NCBI RefSeq assembly: GCF_901933205.1
Contig: NC_044574.1
Location: 4,362,733-4,426,732 of the forward strand
Source of the DNA: Camarhynchus parvulus
Taxonomy: Eukaryota; Chordata; Aves; Passeriformes; Thraupidae
DNA length: 64,000 nt
Direction: 5' to 3'
How positions within the stretch are numbered: the first letter of the stretch is position 1; each line of letters opens with the position of its first letter. The position numbers and the translations under genes are program-made. The notes beneath the pieces are model-generated. The model ran no database searches. It was given only the letters and a program-made list of their open reading frames with translations, and was not told the DNA's origin. Of the stretch, positions 1 through 12,500 are shown one piece after another.

Positions 1-1280
1 ACCACCTTGTGAATCTGCACAGCGTTCTCGGAGTTCTCGCCGGGCATGGTGATGGTGACGGCGTACGTGGTCCGGTCCTCGTCGCCGTCGGGCGCGTCGT
101 AGGTGGCGGTGGCCGAGCCATAGCCCAGCGTCTGCTCACTGTTGTTGGTCACCGGGGAGAAGGTGTTGACGCTCGTGGGGTCGGCGTCCTCACACAAGTG
201 GAAGGCGTACACGGCGTCCAAAACATCCTCTCCCTGGGCGTACTCGGGGGTGGCACAGAGCAGGTTGCTGTCGTAGCGACCCTGGAAGTTGCTGAGCCAG
301 GAGGCCAGGGCGCAGACGTTCCGGCTGCAATCCCAGGCGTTGGCGGAGAGGCTGATGCTCGTGAGGGACTTCCAGGAGTCGAGGACTCGGGAGTCGATGT
401 AGGTCAGCCGGTTGGAGTCCAGCTGCAGGGATTTGAGATGAGGTACACTTTCGAAAACATGAGGTTCGATGTATTCGATTTCATTGCCAGAGAGATCCAT
501 CTTTTCGAGTTGCCATATCCAGTCCAAAGTGTTTACTACGATGGTAACTTTATTCCTTCGCAAGCAGAGGGAGTGCAGGGAGATGAGCCTGGGAAAATGG
601 GCTAAATTCACTTTCACCAAGTCATTGTGCTCGAGGTGCAGCTCAGTGAGTTTGAACAAGCCAGCAAAAGAGTTTCGAGCCAGGCTCTTTAACTGATTGT
701 ATCCTATGTCTAGAAACTTCAGGCTGCGACAGTCCTGAAAAATTCTCACCGGCACGAACTTGATGGCGTTCGACCGCATGTGCAAAGTTGTCAGTTTTCT
801 CAGCCCGTGGAACAGGTCAGGCTCCAAAGACTGCAGGTTGTTGTATGATAAATCCACACTGCGCAAGTTTGGCATGGGGCGGAAAGTGGTGTTGGGCAGT
901 TGGGTTATTTTGTTGGAACTCAGGGTGAGCTCTTTAACTCGCCGCAATTTTTGAAAGGCATTCCCCTCCACTGAGCAAATGTGATTGTGATCCAGATAGA
1001 GCCACGTGAGCTGCATTAACCCTGTGAACTGTCCATCATGCAGCTCTGAAAGGCTGTTGTACCGCAGAGACAAGCCCATCATGCCCGACAGGTTGCGAGG
1101 CATCTCTGTGAGATTCAGTGATTCACAGTACAAAAGCCTGCCCTCACACCGACAGAGCTGTGGACACCCACTATTCACAGCTGGAAGCATTTTAGAAAAG
1201 ATACCCAGCGTACACAATATCAACCCCGGGGGCTTCCTCAGCAGCCAGTTTAAACAGAGACCAATAAGAAGGAAATCCAT
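1..1280 (-). CDS. LRRTM1: LRRTM1, leucine-rich repeat transmembrane neuronal protein 1 (partial, N-terminal 426 residues)
   Basis: LRRTM1 is a postsynaptic adhesion protein of excitatory synapses; its LRR ectodomain binds presynaptic neurexins (family knowledge). The minus strand is open without introns from the ATG at 1280-1278 to the window edge. The translation starts [19 protein letters not shown], a hydrophobic leader consistent with a signal peptide. An LRRNT cysteine cap follows (C39, C43, C45, C52; [14 protein letters not shown]). About ten leucine-rich repeats fill residues ~64-310. An LRRCT cap runs from WDC (W316-C318) to HLCED (C363). The remaining ~60 residues are an acidic, Asn/Thr-rich linker ending ENAVQIHKV, directly before where the family has its membrane helix. 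The helix, cytoplasmic tail and PDZ ligand are therefore off the window; the human protein is ~522 residues. The full LRR spacing matches LRRTM1 rather than LRRTM2-4 as I recall them, and the surrounding CTNNA2 gene supports this. The frame is intact, with no sign of decay. Confidence 0.96.
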   Translation of the reverse strand, partial: MDFLLIGLCLNWLLRKPPGLILCTLGIFSKMLPAVNSGCPQLCRCEGRLLYCESLNLTEMPRNLSGMMGLSLRYNSLSELHDGQFTGLMQLTWLYLDHNHICSVEGNAFQKLRRVKELTLSSNKITQLPNTTFRPMPNLRSVDLSYNNLQSLEPDLFHGLRKLTTLHMRSNAIKFVPVRIFQDCRSLKFLDIGYNQLKSLARNSFAGLFKLTELHLEHNDLVKVNLAHFPRLISLHSLCLRRNKVTIVVNTLDWIWQLEKMDLSGNEIEYIEPHVFESVPHLKSLQLDSNRLTYIDSRVLDSWKSLTSISLSANAWDCSRNVCALASWLSNFQGRYDSNLLCATPEYAQGEDVLDAVYAFHLCEDADPTSVNTFSPVTNNSEQTLGYGSATATYDAPDGDEDRTTYAVTITMPGENSENAVQIHKV

Positions 1281-1334
1281 TAGCAAGAATATTTCCAAAT
1301 AGGCTTGAGAATGTCCATTGAGTCTTTTCAAATT

Positions 1335-1591
1335 CTACATCATATTTTATTTAAGGGAGAGAAAAAAAAAAAAAGCAAACCAACGAAACAAAGCCCGAAA
1401 ACCAAAGCAAAACAGCAAACAGAACAAACACAGAGGCAAATATTTCACTTTACAGCATGCAGGAGCTGTGCAGCATTAAAGTTCACAGACATTCAAAGGT
1501 AAAATGATAGTGATTTTGTTCATTTTAAATGCTGCAGCAAAGGAAAAAAAAATCTTTCTTCATGAAAGAATTTAATTAAAAAGTGTCTTAC
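1335..1591 (-). other. LRRTM1: Predicted LRRTM1 5'UTR intron
   Basis: On the minus strand a near-consensus donor (GG|GTAAGA, intron start at 1591) lies 257 nt upstream of an acceptor (GATGTAG, AG at 1336-1335). The acceptor is preceded by a long T/C tract (plus-strand purine run ~1356-1376), with no intervening AG. LRRTM1 in mammals has one short 5'UTR intron and a single coding exon, so the layout fits. This is a prediction from splice motifs only; no transcript evidence is available here. Confidence 0.45.
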
Positions 1592-2450
1592 CCACCCTTT
1601 TCCAGAGAGTGACAACCTCCATTCAGTTGCTTCCTTTGTGTTTGGACTAATTATATGCAGAGCTAAAAAAGACCCCTCTGTGCTACAAATTCAGTCCCTT
1701 TCAATGTTGTGCAAGGCTGGCAAGCTCACAATGTCTCACTTCGCTTCTGCTCAACGAGCGAAAGGCTTGTCCAGCTAGCTTTTGAGCTGCCTCCTAGGAC
1801 CTGCAAGTTTCAGAACTATGTACATGAGCTTGATCTTCTCCTTCTCCCTCTGTCCTTTCCTCTGCAGTTAACACTGTGGCGTGAAAAAAACTCCAAACTC
1901 TTTACTAACGACTCCACAGGATTTGTCAATCTGTTTAATGTCCATCATTTGCAACGACCATGGACCGGCACAACCTTTACTCCAGAGAGAGGTTACCATT
2001 CATTCACAGACCGGCTAAGGGTCGCTTTATTTCCCATTCTTTGTTCGCTTTGCTTGTTAGGTGATGCTTAGAGCAGAGAGAGACAGCAAGAATCCCTTCC
2101 CTTCAGCTGAGCAGTATGTTGCTAGAGCATGCAGAGGCACCCAGTGTTCACTGAGTGTCGTAAGCTGCTCATGATTGTACGCCTGCACTGTGCATCTCAG
2201 ACATGGGCAGATTGAAAAGGGGTGGGCATAAAACCAACATCGGAGCGAACCAGGAAAGTAATATATGCTCTTTGATGAAATGGAAAATACTTTAAGCCTA
2301 TCTCGCCATTTCTCAAACAGGCACGCACACACAGCCGCACAAATCATCAAAAGCGAGGCAGTGCTAAGTAGGAAGCTTGAGAATTAGGATTCTTTCTCTT
2401 GTTTTTTTTTTCTTGGATGCTTTTGTTTAAAGTCTGAATTTATAAGCTAT
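1592..2450 (-). promoter_or_regulatory. Putative LRRTM1 5'UTR exon and promoter-proximal region
   Basis: This is the sequence upstream of the predicted LRRTM1 intron. It is more GC-balanced than the surrounding intron and carries no recognisable repeat, as expected of a retained 5'UTR/promoter segment. A TATAAAT motif on the minus strand (2444-2438) is a possible TATA box, but such motifs are common in AT-rich DNA. I cannot place the transcription start. Open frames here on either strand look like chance. Confidence 0.3.
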
Positions 2451-5141
2451 TAGCCGGGAGAGGGAGAGACTCGATTACTTGGTTTGGGAAGGAATATGTA
2501 AACCAGTCTTTTTGGATTGCTTTTTCTCTCTAATTCTGATGATGAGATTTGCCTTTTGGTCTTTGGGTGGGGGATTGAGGGGTGTGTGGGGGGAAATGTG
2601 TTTTTTTTCTTCTGACATTGTCTAAATAGAGCATGATTTGAAATTCTGTGCATTCTTTCTCATAGAAATGCAGCCAGAGCTCTGCAAATAGGAATGTCTC
2701 ATTTCATATAAGCTTTAATTACATTTGGTCTTTTTCCATCCTGCATATTTTGTGTGTTCAGCACATGCCTTTCCTAAAGGCTTTTTTTTTTTTCCTTTTT
2801 CTTTCCGGCGTATGCTACGGCACACAGAACTCAAATTCTAGCAGCGTAAAGATTACTGTGCTTTTTGAATAAGATCAATGCATAGGTTGCTGTGAGTGTG
2901 ACAACAGCATGCAAAGAGGGGGTTTCAAACCCCTTCGTTAATAAGTTTAGCAGATCGTGCTGGTTTTTGTTCCGTGTTCCAAGAAAAAAAAATCTTTGCT
3001 GGGTAATTTTCAGTCCTCGTTCTCTATGGGAAAGGCATCATCAATGAGCTCTGTAATTTTTACTGACTGAAAAATGTATGGTATTTCTGTCAGGAAAATG
3101 CTGGCCATCTTTTCCTATTATGAAATAGAATCTCAAGCCCCTGTGCTGGTGGGAGCGATCGGAGCTGACAGCTCCCAATTCTGCATCAATACCCAATGAA
3201 GAAGTTCCACACGGATTTTAGGATGCAAGGATTGCAGAGGATTGTGCTGATTTTAAGTGGACATCGGATGCAAAATGCTGGAGGGACAGGGCAAAACCAC
3301 TGTGTTTGCTTTCTTTTTTCACAGCTGTGTTAATTTAAAAGAAATTCCTTGTTTTAGTGGTGTCTGTTGCAGAGCTAAACATTTGTGTTTGAGTGTGGCT
3401 GCTGTGAGTGTGTGCTGGGAGAGATCAAGGAATGCAGTAATTTGATGCAGTAAAAGTTGCTTTGCAGAAGTCCTGGCAAACTTAAAGCACCTGTGCATAA
3501 AAATAAAAATGTGTGAAGGAGATTCATTACTAATGGATTTGCCAGAAACAGTCTTAAATAAATTACAAATATAAACCATTTGAATTGTGGTTTCAGAACC
3601 TGGGGATCAATGTGCTTTTATGCTCACTGTTCAGTTTATTTACATTTTTCTGCTCTTCACAACATTTCTGTGATCTTAAAGCACAAATGTGATGCTTTAA
3701 TAGTATATGAACCTCATCTATGTTTTAGCATTTGGGCAGGAGAGCTGAAGGTGGTTTTCCTCTCCTCAGATCATGCAGTTTTATTCAAAGCAGGCTGTTT
3801 ATGCAAGTGTCCACTGGTTGCAGTACACCTTAATTCTGTTTCTCGGTACACAAAAGCAGGAGGGAAAGCAGTGACAGAACTGACAGAAAAAGCATTGGAG
3901 CAGGAGAGACTAAAAAAACCCACCCAAGAACATATTCCAGATTGCCTTGATGAATATTTTGGTGCAATTAGCAGGGGAAAAAAAATAAAGGATGACTTGA
4001 ACTTAACAGATACTGAAAAAAGCTTCAAAGCAATGAGGTTGTGTCCCTTAAAAACCTGCAACCCCACAATTCTTTTTTTGGGTGAAGCCTTAATGCCTTC
4101 TCCCATGTAAAAATCTGGGGAGAGGTCTGCAACAGCAGCCCTGAAAATTTCAATTATATCTTCAAGGGAAGCTACCATTTTCTGCAAATCAGATGATGAT
4201 AAGGATCACTTAGTTACCATTTAAATGCTATGTATAAAGACTTCTTCTAGTAGAGATGAAGCTCCCTGATACATCACTGAAGAGCTGAATATTTTTTTTT
4301 TTTTCCACTGCTTCTCCTTGTTATCACCTGGGATACAGCTTGGATCCCAACCAATGTGCCTATTCCCACTCTGGCATATAATCCATTATCATTTGGTTTT
4401 CAAAGGCAGGAATTGGAGCAGACAGTAGCAAACCTATACAGCAGCAGCTGGAAGACTGACAACCAGAATTAGGGACCCAGAATTAATGGCCCTAAGTGCC
4501 CTTTCTCAGAGCTGTAACAGACGGCTATTGAAGAAGAAACTGCTCTTATCCAAAATTTGGTTGTAAAAAAGAATCCAGGTAGTCTTAAGATGAGAGACCT
4601 CAGTGTATGTTTGAGGCTGTGATGTTGAGGCACAATAGCGACCAAATTCAAGAACTGGGGCACCTGAAATGTCTTTTGTAAATTGGTGTCCTACTGTATT
4701 TTTGCAGTGTACCATTTTTGCAATCAAACCAGGAATCCACTTTGAAGATGATTGTAATGCAAAGGGCTTAATTTCCACTGTCTGAGCTGTTATCACAGCC
4801 AAACTGTTAAGTTTACACATTTTCTGAAGTTTCAAAGCCTCTGGCAAGTCTCTATAAATTAGCAGATTTAAATTAGCTTTATTAAATGTGCTATTATAAA
4901 ACATTTTAAGAATGGCAAACTAAGTTTGTATGTGTTTAAAGGAGCTTGATTAAATCAATGTAAAGTAGGTTACAGAAGAACAACATGAACAAAGTTTTAG
5001 GAAGTTTAGGTGGGAAGCTTCTTCTTGTAGTCATGACAAGGATAATTCAGTGGCGGCAATGTTTGGAATTTTTCAGGCTGGAAAAGCAAAACGCCTTTCA
5101 ATGTATTTGCTCTACATTTCTAATATTGTGTTCAGATTAAT
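2451..5141. other. Anonymous intronic sequence upstream of LRRTM1
   Basis: AT-rich with T runs near 2401-2411, 2786-2797 and 4292-4303. Overlapping open frames occur on both strands at 3580-4187 and one on the minus strand at 4506-4904, none with a recognisable domain. No repeat family is recognised. Distal LRRTM1 regulatory sequence could lie here, but nothing shows it. Confidence 0.5.
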
Positions 5142-5204
5142 CACAGAATCATCAAGATTGGAAAAGACCTTTAAGATCATCCAGTCCAACCATTAAATGT
5201 CCTA
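5142..5204 (-). mobile_element. CR1 3'-end fragment
   Basis: It matches the antisense CR1 terminus: TCACAGAATCATCAAGATTGG then GACCTTTAAGATCATCCAG and TCCAACC. Only the terminal ~60 bp is present. Confidence 0.75.
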
Positions 5205-8200
5205 TATAACTTAACTGGTCTCAGAATCATTTAATTCTTGCTAATCCCTTGGATATCCCTTTACTGTTTATGCCTGGTTATTTACCTTACCTTAATTTGC
5301 AATCCAGGACAGATGGGGTTGGGACAGAGTGCCTGAGATCAGAATGTGGCTGCTGATGTCTAACTTTTCATACACACAAAATTTCATAAATTCTCCACCA
5401 AAATATGAAAAGGCAAAACAAGCTATTAAATACTGAGTACACTTCTTCCTTTGGGCATTTTCTGAGTGGTTTGTATCAGAATAATAAAAAATTATGCTCT
5501 TAGTGATGATTTTAATTTCCTTAATGAATGGAAGGACTCAAACCTTGATCTTTGGTAGTCTTTAATTTTCAAGTGTGCTGAACCATGGCATTTTGCATAA
5601 GAGAAACATTTAAAAGCAGAAAAGGGGGAAAAAGATATGACCTAAGGTAAAGCAAACATCTGTTATTTCTCTTGAATTTCTGTCTTGGTCATCCTGAACA
5701 TTTATTGGCTGCCCATTCTGTATAAAGTTTAGGATTTCAGTTGATAAGAAATCCAGTTCTATAACATGTCTGTTTTAGTAGATATAAAAATGAGTAACAT
5801 GATACAAGATTTTGACCAAAACAATCTTGCTGGCTCCAGATGTCATTAAATCCTTACAGTACCTGACAGACACACTGGATTTGTGGCTACCTTTAAATCA
5901 TGGCTATTCTTATGTAAATGACCTTTTTGTTTTTGACAAGGTGATAAACATTTCTCTCTCTCACTGCAGTTATTCCACCCTCATCAACCACATTCACTTG
6001 CAGGTGGTCATGCATAGCTCCAGAAGGTCACTGACAGAAGAGACCCATGTGCAGACTTGTCAGAGCAGTGCAGAGATGTCAGTTTTTAGGACAACATATC
6101 CAGAGTATGAAAAGGTAGCTCCTCCATTCATGGCTGGGAGACTACTTGAATAAGCTAAAAAAGGACTGACTCTCTTAAGTATCTGTGAAAATAGCTTTGA
6201 TTTCTGGACATGATGGCAAAACTCTTAACAGAGTTAGTGGTTCTGAATGTCCAGGGCTAATGGGAAAAAGACAAGAAGTAAAATTATCCTTTTTTGATTA
6301 ATCAACACATGAAGATCATGCAACATCCTGGCTAGGCAAAGGCCAGTGTGTTACTCTCACTTTACCAGGGTGGTGGAACTCCTGGTTTGCAGGAAAAGTG
6401 AAAATTTAAGCCTTGGGTTTTGATTAACCCTTACTAATTTACATCTCTAAAAATGGCTTAGGAAGAAGTCATGGAGGAATCACATGTGGAGTGCAATGAT
6501 TAGCAAGTGTGAAGTTTTTAATTGGTCTTATTTGATTGGAAAGCAATTAGTTCTACCTTCAGAAGTGCTAAGTGAGACACTCCACAAAGGTTTATCTCAA
6601 GACCTTCCCAAGCATTTCTGGAGGTACCAGCAAATGAACTGTAATTAATTTCCAATTCTCTTAGAAGCAGAGAGGACCACAGCTTATCCACACTCCTGAA
6701 TATATCTACTGTGCCCTCTGCTACAGAGTTCATCTGTGAGGGTTATTTTTTCATAAACTCTGGTGCTAAACAGTATTGCATTTGTGCTTTGAAACTCATT
6801 TTGACTGAAAGGTTTTGTTCTTCCATGGATGTTGCTGCTCCCAGATGTTGCACCTGGGGCTGGATAACTGGCTGGTTGGTTGGTTGTTGGTGCATTTACT
6901 CAGACTTGGATGAAGTGGTAGAATAGCAGGATTGTTTAGGACTGTGAAAAATCTCACTGTAGCCAAACTAGCTATGCCCCTAAACCCATCATGTTTTACC
7001 AACCTTTGTGTCCTTTTCCAGAATAATTTGTGTTGCTTGGGAGGTTGTGAGGTTTCACCTGGGGATGCAGGTAGCGCCATGCTGCAGAGAAGTCATTGGT
7101 AATACATTGGGATAACCTTCCTGATGCAAAACCCTTCCTTCTTTTTACCAATGGCAATACCTTGAGGGTCAGTGAACACTTTTTAGATTTCCAAAGTGCA
7201 GGACATATGGAGAATAGAGAGGAATTTATGAAATCAATTATTAAAAGCAAGGATGAACAAGTTAAAAGCTGTTCCTGGCAGTCTTCTGGAAAGTCTTTTT
7301 ACAAGTGGATGAACTGCTCTTGGAAATTTTTCCTAGAAGAGAAAATCTGTTCTCAGCATTAGACAAACAGTTGTTCTTAATCCATTTCTTGTGCTCATTT
7401 CCAAATGTATTTTAAAGCAAAATCAGAAAAGACAAAAAAAAATCATGCTGGCCTTTGTGGATATATTATTTCTAGAAACATAGGTTAGTTATGAAATTGG
7501 TGCTGGTATTTTGGAATTGAATAAGACTTTTATTGAGTCCTCTTCCATCACATAGAATACCATTTGAGCTGACTCCACAGAAAAGTAGAACCATAAAATT
7601 GGAGAATAGCTTGGGTTGGAAGGGACCTTAAAGACCATCTCCTTCCATTCCCTGCGGTGGGCAGGGACACCTTCCACTACCCCAGGTTGCTCCAAGCCCT
7701 GACCAACCAATGATTCCCATATTCTGAAGGGAAAACTCAAGATAAAATGCATTGAAATCCTGGTTGCATGTGTATTGGATCTTACCAGGGATATTAGAGG
7801 CCTCTGGATCATTAGCTCATAGACAGAATTAATAATGCAGAAACCAGGTTGACGACTCATATTTCAGAGGGAAGTCATTGTGATTTTTGCGAGGCTAAAG
7901 ACGATGGTTTGTTGACTACCTGCAATATTTATGGTTTCATTACGTTTTATTTGCAACTGATGTAATGTCTAAGAGAAACAGTCATGGGTCAGGAGTCTCA
8001 GAAGGACATATTTAAAGGCATAACAAAAGATAGTCATGCCTTCTTAAAAAAAAAAAAAAAGAGAGAATAACCTGACCTTCTTTTTTTAAACCAACTTAAA
8101 AATACTCAAGGCATTACTGAAGAGTTTATATGGTGGAGGAGTTTTGTGTGTGGTGTATGTGTAATCTTAGAAACTCAGCTTTGCTCAACAGCTAATTTAA

Positions 8201-9189
8201 TTTTGTGAGATCCAGTGGCAATCTTTGAAATATGCATTGCTGACTCTTTTTTGGTTTTGTTTCAATGTATTTTGAAGACTTTTCATGTCTTAGAATGAAG
8301 AAACATACAAAGTAATCAAAAGTTTGTATTACTCCATTACTCTTAATAAATATATAGAGGCATACCAAATTCTAGTAACATATCCAAAGATCCTGAATTT
8401 TCCAAGGTTTTAGAAAGAACATGCCAAATACATTCTCAAAATTGGCTCAGTAGCGTGAATGTAAATTACCCTGCCATGTTTTTAATGGTGAAACAGCAGA
8501 TTTGGAGGGCAAACAGGAACAAAGCTTTAGGGTTCACTTCAGCTGTGTTTCATAATCACTTTCCCTCTCCTACTGCTGCACTTTTGAATCTTTAATATTC
8601 CTGTAAAATGAAGAGCTTATTGTTTCCTAAAACTCAATTCATATTTAAATGAGTGGAAAGATGTGTAATCAACTTGAAAAGGCAGGAAAATATCATCCTG
8701 TTTTTCAAGATATAGGACATTTTATGGAGTGTTTTGAATTCTAGAGACCAGTTTTAAAGAATGCTTGGCTTAGTTCTGCTCTTTTTTTTTGTAGTGCAAA
8801 TTAATTATGATTTGACAAGAGTGTACTTGATTTTCTTCTTCAGATTTGGTGCAAAGCCAAGCTTTATTAGTTAGAGCCTCTAAATCAAAACCAAAGGTCA
8901 GTATCTGTAAAATGCTTGTGGTTCAAGATATATTGTAGTTTTTTCCCCATTATTCAGATATTTTTGTCCATGAAAAGGTGTTTGTGTTTAAGTGGATGCT
9001 GTGTGATGCACACATGGCTGTGGACAAATACCCACTTTTCATGATTGCATCAGTAATGTTCCTTGCAGCAATCCTAAAAATTTGGGAAACCTTTGGTGTG
9101 AAACTCCTGAATGATGCCCCCCTTCATGCTTGGTGTGGTCTATGAATGCTGGGGATGTTCTGTACCCATGGCAGGTAGGCGACAAAATG
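5205..9189. other. Anonymous intronic sequence with one CR1 fragment
   Basis: Apart from the CR1 at 7589-7720 and a poly(A) run at 8046-8060, I see no gene, exon or repeat family. The short open frames lack codon bias or domains. Confidence 0.5.
7589..7720 (-). mobile_element. CR1 3'-end fragment
   Basis: Antisense CR1: GGTTGGAAGGGACCTTAAAG, then GGGCAGGGACACCTTCCACT and CCCAGGTTGCTCCAAGCCC. It is truncated after ~130 bp. Confidence 0.9.
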
Positions 9190-9555
9190 TGATTCAGTGA
9201 AGAGATCATCTCATTCCAACTTCCTGCCATGGGCAGGGACATCTTCCAGCATCACAGGTTGCTCCCAGCCGTGTCCAACCTGGCCTTGGACACTGCCAGG
9301 GATGGAGCAGCCACAGCTTCTCTGGGTACCCTGTCCCTCACAGTCAAGGATTTATTCCCAATATCCCATCTAACCCTGCCCTCTGGCAGTGGGAAGCCAC
9401 ATCCCTTGTCCTGGCACTCCACACCTGGTCCCAAATCCATCTCCAGCTCTCCTGGAGCCCCTTTAGGTGAAGGGGCTCTGAGGTCAGCCTGGAGCCCTTT
9501 CTCCTCCAGGTGAACACCCCCAGCTCTCCCAGCCTGGCTCCACATGAGTGGTGCT
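9190..9555 (-). mobile_element. CR1 3'-end fragment
   Basis: Antisense CR1: CATGGGCAGGGACATCTTCC, GTCCAACCTGGCCTTGGACA, GCAGCCACAGCTTCTCTGGG, then CTAACCCTGCCCTCTGGCAG and a further ~160 bp of internal sequence. Overlapping open frames on both strands here are repeat-derived. Confidence 0.9.
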
Positions 9556-12500
9556 CTAACCATAATGAACATTATAATAACACAGTTGTGGTGTTCAAGG
9601 CAACTATTGGACAAGAATTCAGTGTATTGCAGTGCTCCCAGGTATGGGGTCTGTACAGTGAGGTTTCTGCAGCCTACAGTGCAGCTGAGCTTGGGCCATG
9701 CACTGACATCAGGTGAGCAGAAGCTGTTCCCACGAGGGTCAGGACAGCAATGAGCAGCAGAACACATTGAAAACTTAGTGGGAAGAATCTTCTCTAGTGC
9801 CAGTGGGATGAAGTTGGCTGGTGTTGTCTTCTTTACCTTCAGCCCAAAGAAAATCCCTTTATCCTTTGATCTGTGCTGCTTTTCCTTGGCCCTCACTCTG
9901 CAGGACCGTGGAGCCTGGTGGAAGCATCTGCAGCACTGCAGAGTGGTGCTGACCTTGGGATACTTCCCTGAAACACATTCAGAAGCTTCTGAGCTGTGTT
10001 CTCTGACTGTCTGGATTTTCTGGCACCATTGTATCCATTAAATACTGATTAGATTTAAGAAATCCAAGAGACCAAATAATGCTATCATCTCTTCCCTACT
10101 TATCTTAATAATATTGCCAGTAATATTCCTATATATCAATTCTAGGATATTCTATAGCTAGTCTGGTGCAGGGAAACAGGGACAGCGTGCTTTTTTGTTT
10201 CAAAGGCAGAAGAAAGCCATTTTATTTATTGATTTGATTTTTCTGTATTGCCTTAAGATGAGGGTAAAAAGTGAAAGCTGCTTTCAAGGACTGTTAGAGA
10301 AATACATCATTTTTCATGATGTTTAATGAATTGCTTACAGTACTTGTTTTACTTAAATCTGCAATTAAAGATCACCCTCTAGTCAAAAGAAAACTGTGAT
10401 AAGAACGTGACTTGAAACTGGGCAGAACATTTTCTAAAGCCCTTTGGGAGTAATTCCAGTAATTATTCAATCTGACGTTTTCCAGAGAAATAACCCTTTA
10501 TGTGTGAACTCCATTAATCATAATAACACAGTTCACATGTCAGATACTTCTCTCCAGTCACTTCATACTCTCCATTTATTAAGAGACTGATAAACATCCT
10601 CACTAAACATGAGAAAATATTAAACTGCTTGCAGAAAATCCGCGTGTATAGGTTTGGTTTTGTGAGGTGGGACAGGATCTGTTGATGTCTGCAAATACCT
10701 TGAATTTCTGGGCTGTAGCTGCTATCAGCATCAAGTCTCCTCCTCGTTTGGTGTCATTTCAGTCGCAGCACTTTCAGGACATTTCTGTTTTCTTTTTTCC
10801 TCTGAACTGCCCTGGAGAGGTCTGGTTTGTCTGTCTGTCCAGCAGTAAAGGCTTCCTGTATATGCTTTCTTAGCTAAATAATAGGTCTTTTGCAAGACCT
10901 TGATGTAGGAAACAAAAAATCTGCTTTGGATCATCTCCAAGCACAAGAGTGAATACTTTCTTTTCTGATATGAACTTACTACAAATTATTGGAACAGCAA
11001 AATTAATATGGACTGTCTTTGATGATAAGCAGCTCTAAGAAGATTTGTGTTATGTTTTTCTGTGTTTCATCAGCTGAAGATATTCCTAAATATTATCTTG
11101 TATTAAAAAGTCGTGGCTGAAAAATGCAGTGGTGATTAGATGCCCATACTTGAAGAATTTATAATTCTCTCCTTTTCAGATTCTGACATTCTTTTGTGCT
11201 TTTGAAGCTGGTAAGTGCAATTATCAGTGTTCTGATGAGGAGTGATAAATATAATCTATTGCTGAATGTGGATAAAAACACAGGCAAATAAGATTGGTTT
11301 GACACAGTCTCCTTGTGCATCTTCTGGCTTCTCAAAAGCTGAGTGGAGAACAATTCTTTGATTTTGGATATTTACTTTATAATATTTGATTGGGGGTTTT
11401 TTTTGTGTGTATTTTTTTTTGTCCTGCAGCCATGCAGTACCTGGACTGTTCCTGTGACTAATGCTTGAAATTCAGGATTTTTGCATGGCAGTTGTCATTC
11501 GTTGCACATTCCAGTAGATGGCAACTCCAGTCTTCCTGACATTTCATCTCCATTCAAACCAGGAATATTTTCTGTGCCCCCACCCCTGCATCTCGTTCCT
11601 ATAAATAGCTGCGAGTTTCACAGAAACGTGAGGCAATATTACTTTTATTGAAATTACCACACAGTATCTGATTTCAACTCAAACAGTACCTAAAGGATGA
11701 TTTAAAAAAAGGTCTGTAAGTGCCAATCCTCCTGCATCATAAAGCAGGAGGATTGTGTTACACACTGATTCCCCTGTAACTTTAGAAAATATTTTAGGAA
11801 TCTTCATAAAGAGGAATAGTACCGCAAACTTATTTTTGTGTGAGCGCACTGGCTTTAGGTTTGATGGTCTGCCTATGAATTGTATCTCCCCCTGATTAAT
11901 GCTAAATTATTTATTTTTGCTGCTCATAGTATACACTTGATCAAACCTGTAAAACTTAGTAAATTTGTGAATTTCATAAAGATATACCTGGATACAGCTT
12001 GTTTTGGCTGAGGGCAGGAATTGGCCCAGGGGTTCTCTGCATGGTTTAGCCATGGGAATATTCTCCAGTTTCCCTCCTGCCCCAAGCACTGCCACACTCA
12101 GCCTCTCTTCGTTGTGCTCCCATCAATTGTATCACCAAAGCACCAGTGCAGAGGAGCCTATTTCTGGTTTTTCCTCTGCTGACTTTCACAACTTCAGTAC
12201 TTGCCTGTAGAATTTGAAGCCACAAAACAAAGCATCTCTCTGTGAGTGAATGCCAGACATCAACCACAGGCACAAAAGATTGTGCTTGCTCTGCCTGGGA
12301 TGGAGGCTGAGGATCATAACAGTCACACAAAGGGTCCTTTCTCTATCTCTCTCTATCAAGACTGTAGTTTCATTTTCAAATCACTTCCACTGTGTCTAGC
12401 AAGGTTTTATTTTGAGGTTGATGGTTAGAAAGGGACAGAGTGAAGAACAGTTAAAAAAAAAAACCCTACAAATTTAACTTTAATACATGCTACTTATCAA

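Noticed and set aside
9..605. 198-codon plus-strand open frame at the left edge (Gly/Val-rich)
   Set aside because: It is the antisense of the LRRTM1 coding exon, whose minus-strand translation is full-length and recognisable.
5812..6153. 113-codon plus-strand open frame
   Set aside because: Short, no recognisable domain, no support from context.
9252..9896. 214-codon minus-strand open frame
   Set aside because: Much of it is CR1 sequence (9190-9555); no independent coding evidence.
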